Of a DNA stretch of 20,370 nt, positions 13,298 to 20,370 are shown in pieces; position 1 is the stretch's first letter; each line of letters opens with the position of its first letter. The position numbers and the translations under genes are program-made. The DNA lies in assembly GCA_049318165.1 (NCBI GenBank), contig JBMOGW010000033.1:1-20370 (forward strand), read 5' to 3'. A model generated the notes under the pieces. It was not told where the DNA came from and searched no databases. It saw only the letters and a program-made list of their open reading frames with translations. This DNA comes from UBA668 sp049318165. Its GTDB lineage: Bacteria; Actinomycetota; Acidimicrobiia; Acidimicrobiales; Ilumatobacteraceae.

Positions 13298-15293
13298 CGA
13301 GCAGCCGCAGCTGATCCTGCTGATACCCCGCCAGCAGGTCGGCACACGTCGGCGGCGCATCACCCTCGAACACGTCCCAACCGGGTGAGACCTGCTGCCC
13401 GTTGAGCCCCTCCACCGGCTGGCTCAGCACCGTGGCACCGTCCTGCGTGACGGTGAGCACGTGCAGCAACCCGTCGGCGACGACATCGAGCACGACTCCC
13501 GAATCCGGGATGGCCAAGGGGCCTTCCGCCACCTGTTGACCGTCGACCATCACGCGCAGGGCGGGCGGTGTGGCGGCATCGCCCGGGTCCGCCACGAGCG
13601 ACCAGGACCCACCCGACGAGACGACCCGGGGACCTTCCGACAACTCGTCCATCTCTGCCGGGAGCGCCGAGACGACCGACCGGAACGCGCCACCCGACCG
13701 CATCTCGAACGGCGTCCAGCCGAACTCGCCGGTGTACATCGCATCGCAGTCCCCGGCGATGACCACCCGCCCGGGGGCCGGCATGATCAGCAGGAACTGC
13801 GTCTGTTCGAGCGTGACGACGGAGAGGTCGGGCGGCATGCCACGGAAGAACGCGTCGTCGATCGCGTACCGCATCCGCAGGGTCGTCGCCATGTCGTCGC
13901 GATCAGGCGACATCAACAGGGTGCCCGACCACACCGCGAGCCCCACCTGCATCGAGAGGGCGAGCACCGTGACGGCTCCCGCCGTCGCGACGAGCGCCGT
14001 CCGGCGGCGCGCCGACCAGCCGCGCACCACGAGCAGCGTGGTCCACCCGCCGGGGATCGCCAACAGGAACAGCAGCGGCACGAAGTCGACCAGGTAGCGG
14101 TGCCACACCGCCCAGAAGCCGAGCGTGAGCACGGCCGAGGCCACACCGCCGAGGACCGCTGCACGCCATGCCACATCGGCCTTGCGTGTCACCCACACCA
14201 CACCGATCGCCGCAAGCACCACCAGCACCGGAGCCGCCGCCGGCAACGAGCCGGTCGGTCCGAGTTGCATCGGGACATCACCGATCGACGGACCCGGCTG
14301 ACCGAAAGCGGCGAAGGGGAACAACCGCTCCAGCCGAACATCGTCCGGCCAGAGGTCGAAGTAGGTCATGAAGGTCGTCGGCACGAACCGAGCGCTGAAC
14401 AACGACCCATCGGTCAACGCCGCCGCGGCCTGCTGTACCGGCCGGTACTGAAAGGCCACCTGGTATCGGTGGGGCGCTCCGAACAATTGACCGAATCGAG
14501 CGAGGTTGACCGCGCAGTAGACGACGACTGCTGCACCGGCGATCGCGACACCGGACATGGCGGCGCGCCACGATCGACGAGCGACGAGCAGTGCGACGAG
14601 CAGTCCGACCATCACGACCGGGAGCATTCCCACGCTCGGCCGCGAGTTCAGTGCCACACACGTGGCCAACGCCGCGAACGCCACGTCCCGGGCGCGGCGG
14701 AGGTCCCACCACTGCATCACCGCCACGACGGCCCACAACGCACCGGCGACACCCCACGCAATCGCCTCGTGGTACACCATCGATCGCGCCGCCAGATAGA
14801 TCATCGGGGTCATCAGCGACGGCGACGCGGCGATCAACAGATACCAACGTGGCGACGCCGGTTCGTCGCCGAACGAGTCCGAGCGCAGCCGTTGCACCCG
14901 CCGAGCCAGGCGAGCGACCGCGACCGAGGTCACTGCGACCGCCACCAGGCAACTGAAGAGGGTGAGACGGCCTTCCATCGAGCGGTCGAACAGGAAGAAC
15001 GGCATTCTGACGAGAGCCGGGAAGATCCCGAAATACATGTGCGAGCCGTGCGGCGTCGCGAACTCCTCGATGCCCAGGCTGCCTCGCGGCACGGTCAGAT
15101 GACCGTGCAGCAGCCGCTCGGCCTGGATGTCGAAGAAACGCGACGCGACGATGCCCTGGTCCACGAACAGCCGCCAGGGCCGGCCGAGCGTCGCCACCAT
15201 CCAGAACAGCGCGACGGCGATGGCTGCTCCGGCCGCGGTCCATCGGCGGATCTCGCGATCCAGCAATCGGCTGTCCGGCTCGGACGTCGGCAT
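13284..15293 (-). CDS. Polytopic membrane protein with C-terminal exported domain (possible GT-C glycosyltransferase), copy 2
   Basis: The 669-residue protein has about 11 hydrophobic segments (roughly 22-37, 111-130, 151-168, 177-195, 203-217, 222-239, 246-265, 352-369, 377-396, 401-424, 433-455), then about 210 polar residues that should lie outside the cell. The loop after the first segment contains FFDIQAERLLHGHLTVP and GIEEF with acidic residues, reminiscent of the catalytic first loop of GT-C/GT39 enzymes; this is a guess. The C-terminal part has AGDCDAMY, a GWTPFEMRSGG motif and a strand-rich end (GVVLDVVADGLLHVLTVTQDG) that looks like a beta-sandwich. It is clearly paralogous to the upstream gene. 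ATG 15293 is preferred to a TTG at 15299; the upstream stop is 2 nt away, so the genes are coupled. It is convergent with and overlaps pth. Confidence 0.8.
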   Translation of the reverse strand: MPTSEPDSRLLDREIRRWTAAGAAIAVALFWMVATLGRPWRLFVDQGIVASRFFDIQAERLLHGHLTVPRGSLGIEEFATPHGSHMYFGIFPALVRMPFFLFDRSMEGRLTLFSCLVAVAVTSVAVARLARRVQRLRSDSFGDEPASPRWYLLIAASPSLMTPMIYLAARSMVYHEAIAWGVAGALWAVVAVMQWWDLRRARDVAFAALATCVALNSRPSVGMLPVVMVGLLVALLVARRSWRAAMSGVAIAGAAVVVYCAVNLARFGQLFGAPHRYQVAFQYRPVQQAAAALTDGSLFSARFVPTTFMTYFDLWPDDVRLERLFPFAAFGQPGPSIGDVPMQLGPTGSLPAAAPVLVVLAAIGVVWVTRKADVAWRAAVLGGVASAVLTLGFWAVWHRYLVDFVPLLFLLAIPGGWTTLLVVRGWSARRRTALVATAGAVTVLALSMQVGLAVWSGTLLMSPDRDDMATTLRMRYAIDDAFFRGMPPDLSVVTLEQTQFLLIMPAPGRVVIAGDCDAMYTGEFGWTPFEMRSGGAFRSVVSALPAEMDELSEGPRVVSSGGSWSLVADPGDAATPPALRVMVDGQQVAEGPLAIPDSGVVLDVVADGLLHVLTVTQDGATVLSQPVEGLNGQQVSPGWDVFEGDAPPTCADLLAGYQQDQLRLLARGR

Positions 15294-15295
15294 GG

Positions 15296-17413
15296 TCAAC
15301 GGTCCCCGCCGCGCACTCGTCGGAGGATCGGCTCGCAGAGCGGTGCGCGTCCCTCGAGCTCGTCCCAGCCGTCCTCCACCCGCATCGCACCCGCCGGGCC
15401 GCGCGCGTCGAGCACCACCCGACCGTCCTGGATCACCTGCACGGTCGACAGGAACGGATCGGCCACCACGTCGAGCACCACGCCGGAGATGGCATCCAGG
15501 CGCAGGCTCCCCACCGATTCGTAGCTTCCGTAGGGGATGTACGCCAGCGATGCGCCGCCCGTCGCCGGGTCGGGCCGGCTCTCGATCCGCCAGCCCTCTC
15601 CGTTCACGATGGTCCGTCCCTCGGTCGCCAACACAGCGAGGGTCGCCGGTGCGGCGACGACGACCTTGCGACGGTCACCGCCTGATCGACGCTCCAACGC
15701 CTGCCATCCCAGTCCGGTGCCGTAGATGGCGTCGCAATCCCCGGCGATCATCACCGTGCCACCGTTGGGCCGCGGCAGCGCCAACGGCACCGTGTCGGGC
15801 GCGACGACGACCGCATTCGGCGGCGTGCCACCGACGAGGAAGTCGTCGAGTCGGTAGCGGAATGCAACCGCTGCTGATTGTTCCGTGCGGTCGGGCAGGA
15901 AGAAGAAGAAACGTGTCCACAGGGTCAGGCCCATCTGACCGACCATCGCCACGAGCACGACGGAGGCTGCGCCGGCCAGCACCAGCCGGCGCGATCGCGC
16001 ACGCATGTCGATGAGCCAGCGCCACGCCAGCCACAACCCCGGGGCGGAGAGGAGCACGGCCAAGGGGACGAAGTCGACGATGTACCGGTGCGCGACCGCC
16101 CAGAAACAGAGGGTCGTCAGACTCGACACCGCACCACCGATGGCCGCGGCACGCCAGGCGGCATCACCGCGCCGAGCCACCCAGTACGCGCCGATCGATC
16201 CGAGGGCGACGAACAACGGCATCGAGGTCGGCACCGTGCCGACGGGCGCCGTCTGCATGGGCTCGTCGAACAGCACGTTCGCCTGGGACCCGAAGGCCAC
16301 GAACGGGAACAATCGAGTGGGTCGGGCCGCCGACCGCAGCGGGTTGAAGTACGTCGTCAGGGTCGTCGGCAGGAATCGCACGCTCTCCAACGAGCCACCA
16401 GTGAGCGCGACGGCCTCGCGCTGCTCGGGCAGTGCGTCGTACGCCTTCTGCGCTTGCATCGGCGCACCCACCAGTTGATCGAACCTCGCCTGGTTGACCG
16501 CTGCGTTCGAGCCGAAGGCGACGACGGCGATCGCCACCGCCACGACGGCGGGTCGCCAGCGGCGCTGCCAGCCGGCCACTCCCGCGAGCAACAGCAGCAT
16601 CACGATCGGAGCAGCACCGACCGACACGCGGGAATTGATCGCCACCGTGGTGGCGACCAACAGCACGGCGGCGTGGCGTCGACCGCCGACGTACCACCAC
16701 TGCATCGCGGCGTCGACGGCCCACAGCGTGCCGGCCGCACCCCATGCGATCGCCTCGTAGTACACCATCGACCGAGCGCCGAGGTAGAGGAACGGACTGA
16801 ACAGCACCGGGCTGGCCGCGATGAGTCCGTACCACCGCGCCGACGGCGCCCGGCCGCCCGCCTCGCCGAGTCCGAGTTGCCGCTGCGCACGACGTGCAAG
16901 CCGTGCGGTGGCGACGCATGCCAACGCCGCGGCGATCAGGCAACTGGCCACGTTGAGACGGCCGTCGAGGCCGTCGATGACGGCGTGCACCGGGATCCGC
17001 AGCACCGCGGGGACGATCCCGAAGTACATCTGGGCGCCCCGCGAGGTGACGAACTCCTCGATGAAGAGGCTGCCCGACGGCACCGAGATGCGGCCGTGCA
17101 TGAGGCTGTGCGCCTGCAGGTCGAAGAAGTTGGACGTGATGGCGTTCGTCGCGGCGAAGAGTCGCCAGGGGCGGCCGAGCGTGCCCAGCATCCAGAACAC
17201 GGCGACGGCGGTGACGGTGCCTGCTGCCGTCCATCGCCGGACCGACGGATCGAGCAGCCGACCATCGCCGTTCAGAACGGTCGCCGACTCGACCACCTCG
17301 GCACGCTCGACCTGCACGTCGACATCGATCGGCTCGACCCCTTCTGGGCCCCCGGGTTGGCCGACGGCGTCCACCCCGGGGTCTGCGCCGTCAGTGTCCG
17401 CCACGGTCGCCAC
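15296..17413 (-). CDS. Polytopic membrane protein with C-terminal exported domain (possible GT-C glycosyltransferase), copy 1
   Basis: The 705-residue protein aligns along its whole length with the downstream copy. Shared landmarks are RRWTAAG, TLGRPWRLF, a FFDLQAHSLMHGR loop, SLFIEEF, MYFGI, ARSMVYYEAIAWGAAG, MQWW, HRYIVDFVPL, IAGDCDAIY, GWQALERRSGG and SGVVLDVVAD. It has about 11 membrane segments and a C-terminal exported domain of about 220 residues. An N-terminal acidic, Pro/Gly-rich extension of some 45 residues before the homologous part is absent from the partner, and no clear ribosome site precedes GTG 17413, so the start is uncertain (GTG 17404 is also possible). It follows the lipoprotein gene by 21 nt. 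An envelope-sugar or lipid-carrier role is possible but unproven. Confidence 0.8.
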   Translation of the reverse strand: MATVADTDGADPGVDAVGQPGGPEGVEPIDVDVQVERAEVVESATVLNGDGRLLDPSVRRWTAAGTVTAVAVFWMLGTLGRPWRLFAATNAITSNFFDLQAHSLMHGRISVPSGSLFIEEFVTSRGAQMYFGIVPAVLRIPVHAVIDGLDGRLNVASCLIAAALACVATARLARRAQRQLGLGEAGGRAPSARWYGLIAASPVLFSPFLYLGARSMVYYEAIAWGAAGTLWAVDAAMQWWYVGGRRHAAVLLVATTVAINSRVSVGAAPIVMLLLLAGVAGWQRRWRPAVVAVAIAVVAFGSNAAVNQARFDQLVGAPMQAQKAYDALPEQREAVALTGGSLESVRFLPTTLTTYFNPLRSAARPTRLFPFVAFGSQANVLFDEPMQTAPVGTVPTSMPLFVALGSIGAYWVARRGDAAWRAAAIGGAVSSLTTLCFWAVAHRYIVDFVPLAVLLSAPGLWLAWRWLIDMRARSRRLVLAGAASVVLVAMVGQMGLTLWTRFFFFLPDRTEQSAAVAFRYRLDDFLVGGTPPNAVVVAPDTVPLALPRPNGGTVMIAGDCDAIYGTGLGWQALERRSGGDRRKVVVAAPATLAVLATEGRTIVNGEGWRIESRPDPATGGASLAYIPYGSYESVGSLRLDAISGVVLDVVADPFLSTVQVIQDGRVVLDARGPAGAMRVEDGWDELEGRAPLCEPILRRVRGGDR

Positions 17414-17434
17414 GGTAGTGCAGCGACCCGTTGG

Positions 17435-18046
17435 TCAACCGGCGCGAGTCGCGTCGATGACGAGTTCGCCGCCAGGGAACGGTGTCGACATCGTCAGCGT
17501 GTCACCCTGGCAGGCGGTCACGGTGAACACGCCGACCTTCTCGTCGCCGAGCATGCGGTTCTCGTTGAGGTACTGGAACGTGCCCTCGAACACGGGTGGC
17601 ACCGTCTCGCCGAGAGTGATCTCCACCTTGGCCGTGGCCGTCGTCAGATCGTCGGTGGTACCGACCACCTTCGACTGCCCGTCGACCGTCCACGTTCCCT
17701 TCTCCACGCCGGCCAGGGTCGTCGCCAGCGTGCCCTGTTGGCCCGCCTTGTCGAACGTCGCGGTCGACGGCTGCATCGGTCCGAAGTCGATCTGGAACTC
17801 CTGGTTCTCGCCGAACGCGATGCGCATGCCGTCGCCGCCGCCGGCCGGGGTCACCTCACCGAGACCCGCCTGGGTGGGCGCGGTCATCACGGTCGACGTC
17901 CACGTCCCCACCTCGCACCGGGCGGCACCTCCGCCGGACGTCCCCGGCGCACCGGAGCTGCCGGTCGACGACCCCCCGTCGTCGCTGCTGCACGCACCGA
18001 GCAGGGCGAGCACGACCAGACCAGCGAGAGGGATCGACCTGCGCAT
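17435..18046 (-). CDS. Putative lipoprotein, unknown function
   Basis: The 203-residue protein begins MRRSIPLAGLVVLALLGACS, a classic lipoprotein signal with lipobox LGAC and lipidated Cys19. A Ser/Gly/Asp-rich linker (20-43) leads to a strand-rich domain (44-203) with GTWTSTV, EKGTWTVDG and FEGTFQYLNENRM. Two cysteines (44 and 179) at its ends could form a disulfide. The GTW motif after the first Cys and the beta-rich look suggest a lipocalin-like barrel, but this is speculative. It should sit on the outer face of the cytoplasmic membrane. As the first gene of a three-gene minus-strand unit, it probably works with the two membrane proteins behind it. ATG 18046 is chosen because the signal peptide starts there; the open frame extends 12 codons upstream. 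Confidence 0.82.
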   Translation of the reverse strand: MRRSIPLAGLVVLALLGACSSDDGGSSTGSSGAPGTSGGGAARCEVGTWTSTVMTAPTQAGLGEVTPAGGGDGMRIAFGENQEFQIDFGPMQPSTATFDKAGQQGTLATTLAGVEKGTWTVDGQSKVVGTTDDLTTATAKVEITLGETVPPVFEGTFQYLNENRMLGDEKVGVFTVTACQGDTLTMSTPFPGGELVIDATRAG

Positions 18047-18052
18047 CGCACG

Positions 18053-18082
18053 ATCTTGACCGCGCCGCGGCGCGCGGGTCAA
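18053..18082 (-). promoter_or_regulatory. Possible promoter of the lipoprotein-membrane protein operon
   Basis: On the minus strand TTGACC (18082-18077) matches the -35 consensus well. After 18 bp comes CAAGAT (18058-18053) as a weak -10. Transcription would start about at the ATG at 18046. Confidence 0.4.
18056..18082. repeat. 27-bp dyad in the lipoprotein/mfd divergent region
   Basis: TTGACC (18056-18061) and GGTCAA (18077-18082) are inverted arms. Inside them, 18061-18074 (CGCGCCGCGGCGCG) is itself a perfect 14-bp palindrome; the two symmetries are offset by about 4 bp. It spans the putative minus-strand promoter, so it could be an operator or a hairpin. It is very GC-rich, so some symmetry may be chance. 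Confidence 0.4.
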
Positions 18083-18114
18083 TCACACCCACCGGACCGC
18101 AGGGGGCGCACCGG

Positions 18115-18120
18115 TACCCT
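18115..18120 (+). promoter_or_regulatory. Possible -10 box of mfd
   Basis: TACCCT (TANNNT) ends 10 nt before the mfd ATG, which would give a leader of only a few bases. No good -35 is seen, and there is no Shine-Dalgarno. Confidence 0.35.
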
Positions 18121-18130
18121 GGGCAGCCCC

Positions 18131-20370
18131 ATGTCCCTCGCGTCACTGCCCCGTCTGCTCCGCAACGAACCTGCGCTCACGCAGGCCATCGGGTCGGAAT
18201 CCGGCCTGGTCGCCGTGCCCGAGTCGGCGCGCGCCCTCAGCATCGCCGCGCTCGCCCAGTTGAGCGACCGGCGGCCGCTGGTGGTGGCCTGTCCGACGGG
18301 CACGGACGCAGGTCAGCTCTACGACGACCTGGTCCAGTACATGCCCGACGGCGACGTGGTGCTGTTCCCTGCGTGGGAGACGCTGCCGTTCGAGCGCGTC
18401 AGCCCGAGCGTGGAGACGATGGGCCGCCGCTTGGAGGTGCTGTGGCGCCTGCGCGACGCCGATCGCAGCCCGCGGATCGTCGTCGCCGGCGTGCGCGCCC
18501 TGTTGCAGCACCTCGGCCCGGGTGCCGAGACGATCGACCCGATCGAGGTGCGCCGCGGTGCCGTGCTCGACCCGGACGAGTTGGTGGCGACGCTGGTGCA
18601 CCATGGTTACCGACGGGAGGCACTGGTCGAACACCGCGGTGAGGTGGCCAAGCGCGGCGCCATCGTCGACATCTTCCCGTCCACCGCCGACGCTCCGATC
18701 CGCATCGACCTGTGGGGCGACGAGGTGGACCGGCTGACCGAGTTCGGTGTCAACGACCAGCGGTCCACCACCGACCTCGACGAGGTGCGCATCTTCCCCG
18801 CTCGCGAGCTGGTGCCCGCCGAGTCCGTCCGCGACCGCGCGGCAGGGCTGGTGGCCACCGAGCCGTGGGGCCGGGAGCAGTGGGAGCGGCTGGCCGAAGG
18901 CGCGCTGTTCGACGGCATGGAGAGCTGGCTGCCATGGCTGGCCGACGAGCCGACGCTGCTGACCGACCTGCTGCCGCCCACCGCGAAGGTCGTGCTGGTG
19001 GAACCGCGGCGCATGCGTGACCGCGCCGGCGACCTGCTCGCCGAGGAGGACGACCTGGCGAAGGCGCTCGCTGGCACGTGGGGCCGCGACCCCGAGCTGC
19101 CGTTCCCGCGGCTGCACGCCGAGACCGACCGACTGCTCGCGGCCCGCCAGGCCACGTGGACGGTCAGTTCCGTGCCCGAGTCGCCCGACTCGCCGATGGT
19201 GAACGCCAGCGGCTGGGGGCCGGTGGTGGGCGACGGCGAGGGCCTCGCCAACCGCCTGCGCGACCTGCTGGTCGACAAGTTCCGCGTGATCGTCGCCGCC
19301 GACGGCACGGGCTCCGCGCAACGCCTGGCCGGCCTGCTGCTCGACCGAGGGCTCGACTTCTCCATCGCCGGACCCGACGCCGACCTCACCCAACCCGGCG
19401 GTTACATCACCGTCGCGCCGCTGCACCGAGGCTGCACGGTGCCGGGCGCCAAGGTGGCGGTGATCGCCGAGAGCGACCTCACCGGTCGCCGGCGAGCGCA
19501 CCGCACCGCGCGGCCGCGCAAGCGGCAGGCCACCGGGCTGTTCGAGGACCTCAAGCCCGGCAACTACGTCGTGCACCATCAGCACGGCGTCGGCCAGTAC
19601 GAGGGCATGGTGAAGCGCACCATCGGCGGCGTCGAGCGCGACTACCTGCTCCTCGCCTACAAGGGCGGCGACAAGCTGTACGTGCCGAGCGATCAGATCG
19701 ACACGCTGCGCCAGTACGTCGGCGGCGAGGCACCGGTGCTGCACCGCCTCGGCGGCGCCGACTTCGCCAAGTCGAAATCCCGCGTGCGCAGCGCGGTGCG
19801 CGAGATCGCGCAGGAGCTGGTCGTGCTGTACCAGAAGCGCGTCAACTCCCCCGGCCATGCGTTCGGTCACGACACGCCGTGGCAGACCGAGATGGAGCAG
19901 GCCTTCCCGTTCCACGAGACGCCGGATCAACGCAAGGCGATCGACGACGTGAAGCACGACATGGAGCAGACCGTGCCGATGGACCGCCTGGTGTGCGGCG
20001 ACGTCGGCTTCGGCAAGACCGAGGTCGCCATCCGTGCCGCGTTCAAGGCCATCCAGGACGGCAAGCAGGTGGCCGTGTTGGCGCCCACCACGCTGCTCGC
20101 CACGCAGCACGGGAACACGTTCGCCGACCGCTTCGCCGGTTACCCGATCCGTGTCGAAGTGCTCAGCCGCTTCCTCACGGCGAAGGAGGCGAAGAAGGTC
20201 ATCGAGGGCTTGAAGACCGGCGAGGTGGACTGCGTCATCGGCACGCACCGCCTGCTGCAGGACGGCGTCGAATTCAAGGACCTCGGCCTGCTCGTGGTCG
20301 ACGAGGAGCAGCGCTTCGGTGTGCAGGCCAAGGAGGCGATGAAGAAGCTGAAGCACAACGTCGACGTGCT
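18131..20370 (+). CDS. mfd: Transcription-repair coupling factor Mfd (3' truncated by window end)
   Basis: The frame is open from ATG 18131 to the window edge, giving about 746 of an expected 1150-1200 residues. Mfd removes RNA polymerase stalled at DNA lesions and recruits UvrA. The UvrB-like N-terminal module includes VVLFPAWETLPFERVSPS and VAKRGAIVDIFPSTADAPIRID. The RNA polymerase-interacting domain is at about 471-545 (LKPGNYVVHHQHGVGQYEGM, GGDKLYVPSDQID). The RecG-like translocase follows, with Walker A GDVGFGKT (623-630), APTTLLATQH and the DEEQ box at 724-727. The second helicase lobe, the TRG motif and the C-terminal domain lie beyond the window. It diverges from the lipoprotein gene with 84 bp between starts. 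Confidence 0.97.
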   Translation, partial: MSLASLPRLLRNEPALTQAIGSESGLVAVPESARALSIAALAQLSDRRPLVVACPTGTDAGQLYDDLVQYMPDGDVVLFPAWETLPFERVSPSVETMGRRLEVLWRLRDADRSPRIVVAGVRALLQHLGPGAETIDPIEVRRGAVLDPDELVATLVHHGYRREALVEHRGEVAKRGAIVDIFPSTADAPIRIDLWGDEVDRLTEFGVNDQRSTTDLDEVRIFPARELVPAESVRDRAAGLVATEPWGREQWERLAEGALFDGMESWLPWLADEPTLLTDLLPPTAKVVLVEPRRMRDRAGDLLAEEDDLAKALAGTWGRDPELPFPRLHAETDRLLAARQATWTVSSVPESPDSPMVNASGWGPVVGDGEGLANRLRDLLVDKFRVIVAADGTGSAQRLAGLLLDRGLDFSIAGPDADLTQPGGYITVAPLHRGCTVPGAKVAVIAESDLTGRRRAHRTARPRKRQATGLFEDLKPGNYVVHHQHGVGQYEGMVKRTIGGVERDYLLLAYKGGDKLYVPSDQIDTLRQYVGGEAPVLHRLGGADFAKSKSRVRSAVREIAQELVVLYQKRVNSPGHAFGHDTPWQTEMEQAFPFHETPDQRKAIDDVKHDMEQTVPMDRLVCGDVGFGKTEVAIRAAFKAIQDGKQVAVLAPTTLLATQHGNTFADRFAGYPIRVEVLSRFLTAKEAKKVIEGLKTGEVDCVIGTHRLLQDGVEFKDLGLLVVDEEQRFGVQAKEAMKKLKHNVDV

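Noticed and set aside
13461..15524. A 687-codon plus-strand open frame opposite the membrane-protein gene
   Set aside because: The translation is Arg/His/Gln/Pro-rich with no domain or hydrophobic pattern, and the opposite strand encodes a coherent membrane protein with a full-length paralog.
18143..20356. A 737-codon open frame on the minus strand opposite mfd
   Set aside because: It is the mirror of a GC-rich coding gene. Its translation is low-complexity (Leu, His, Arg, Val-rich) with no family motif, while the plus strand gives clear Mfd motifs throughout.
1..20370. CRISPR arrays, insertion sequences, integrases, phage genes or rRNA
   Set aside because: I saw no regularly spaced repeats, no transposase or integrase motifs and no rRNA sequence; the accessory segments show the same GC-rich composition as the housekeeping genes.

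Overview
The window is high-GC bacterial DNA, densely packed with genes. It most likely comes from an actinobacterium, and I would guess class Acidimicrobiia (Ilumatobacter-like). The supporting evidence is a fused CofG/CofH FO synthase for coenzyme F420, a 33-residue bS22-type ribosomal protein, a CTC-type L25, TANNNT promoters lying very close to start codons, and two gene blocks, metG-tatD-(cell-wall protein)-rsmA-ispE and glmU-prs-rplY-pth...mfd, that recall the Mycobacterium metS-mfd neighbourhood as I remember it. The class assignment is inference; no rRNA is present.

Layout. Bases 1-3510 (+) hold the end of methionyl-tRNA synthetase, a TatD nuclease, a small exported protein that looks like a degenerate RlpA double-psi beta-barrel, the 16S rRNA dimethyltransferase RsmA and the isoprenoid kinase IspE. 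Next come bS22 (-) at 3559-3660 and tRNA-Gln(UUG) (+) at 3745-3818. Bases 3830-9392 are all on the minus strand: a SufS-like PLP enzyme preceded by a 21-residue leader ORF and a hairpin, an ECF sigma factor of the ECF42 type overlapping its DGPF/YciI partner, and FO synthase (fbiC). An HxlR-type regulator (+) diverges from fbiC across a perfect palindrome and overlaps the next gene, a GlmU that has lost its acetyltransferase half. Then follow prs, rplY and pth (+). A three-gene minus-strand unit (13284-18046) sits between pth and mfd: a lipoprotein followed by two tandem paralogous polytopic membrane proteins. The window ends inside mfd (+), which starts at 18131.

How it fits together. Most genes are housekeeping: translation (metG, rsmA, bS22, tRNA-Gln, rplY, pth), DNA repair (mfd, perhaps tatD), and precursor supply (ispE for isoprenoids, glmU for UDP-sugars, prs for PRPP, fbiC for F420). 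The accessory parts are the sigma/DGPF pair, the SufS-like enzyme with its leader, the HxlR regulator and the envelope operon between pth and mfd. I see no mobile element, CRISPR array or rRNA. The points most worth following up are the leader ORF whose stop codon lies in a hairpin loop, the truncated GlmU, the RlpA-like protein without its catalytic residues, and the envelope operon.
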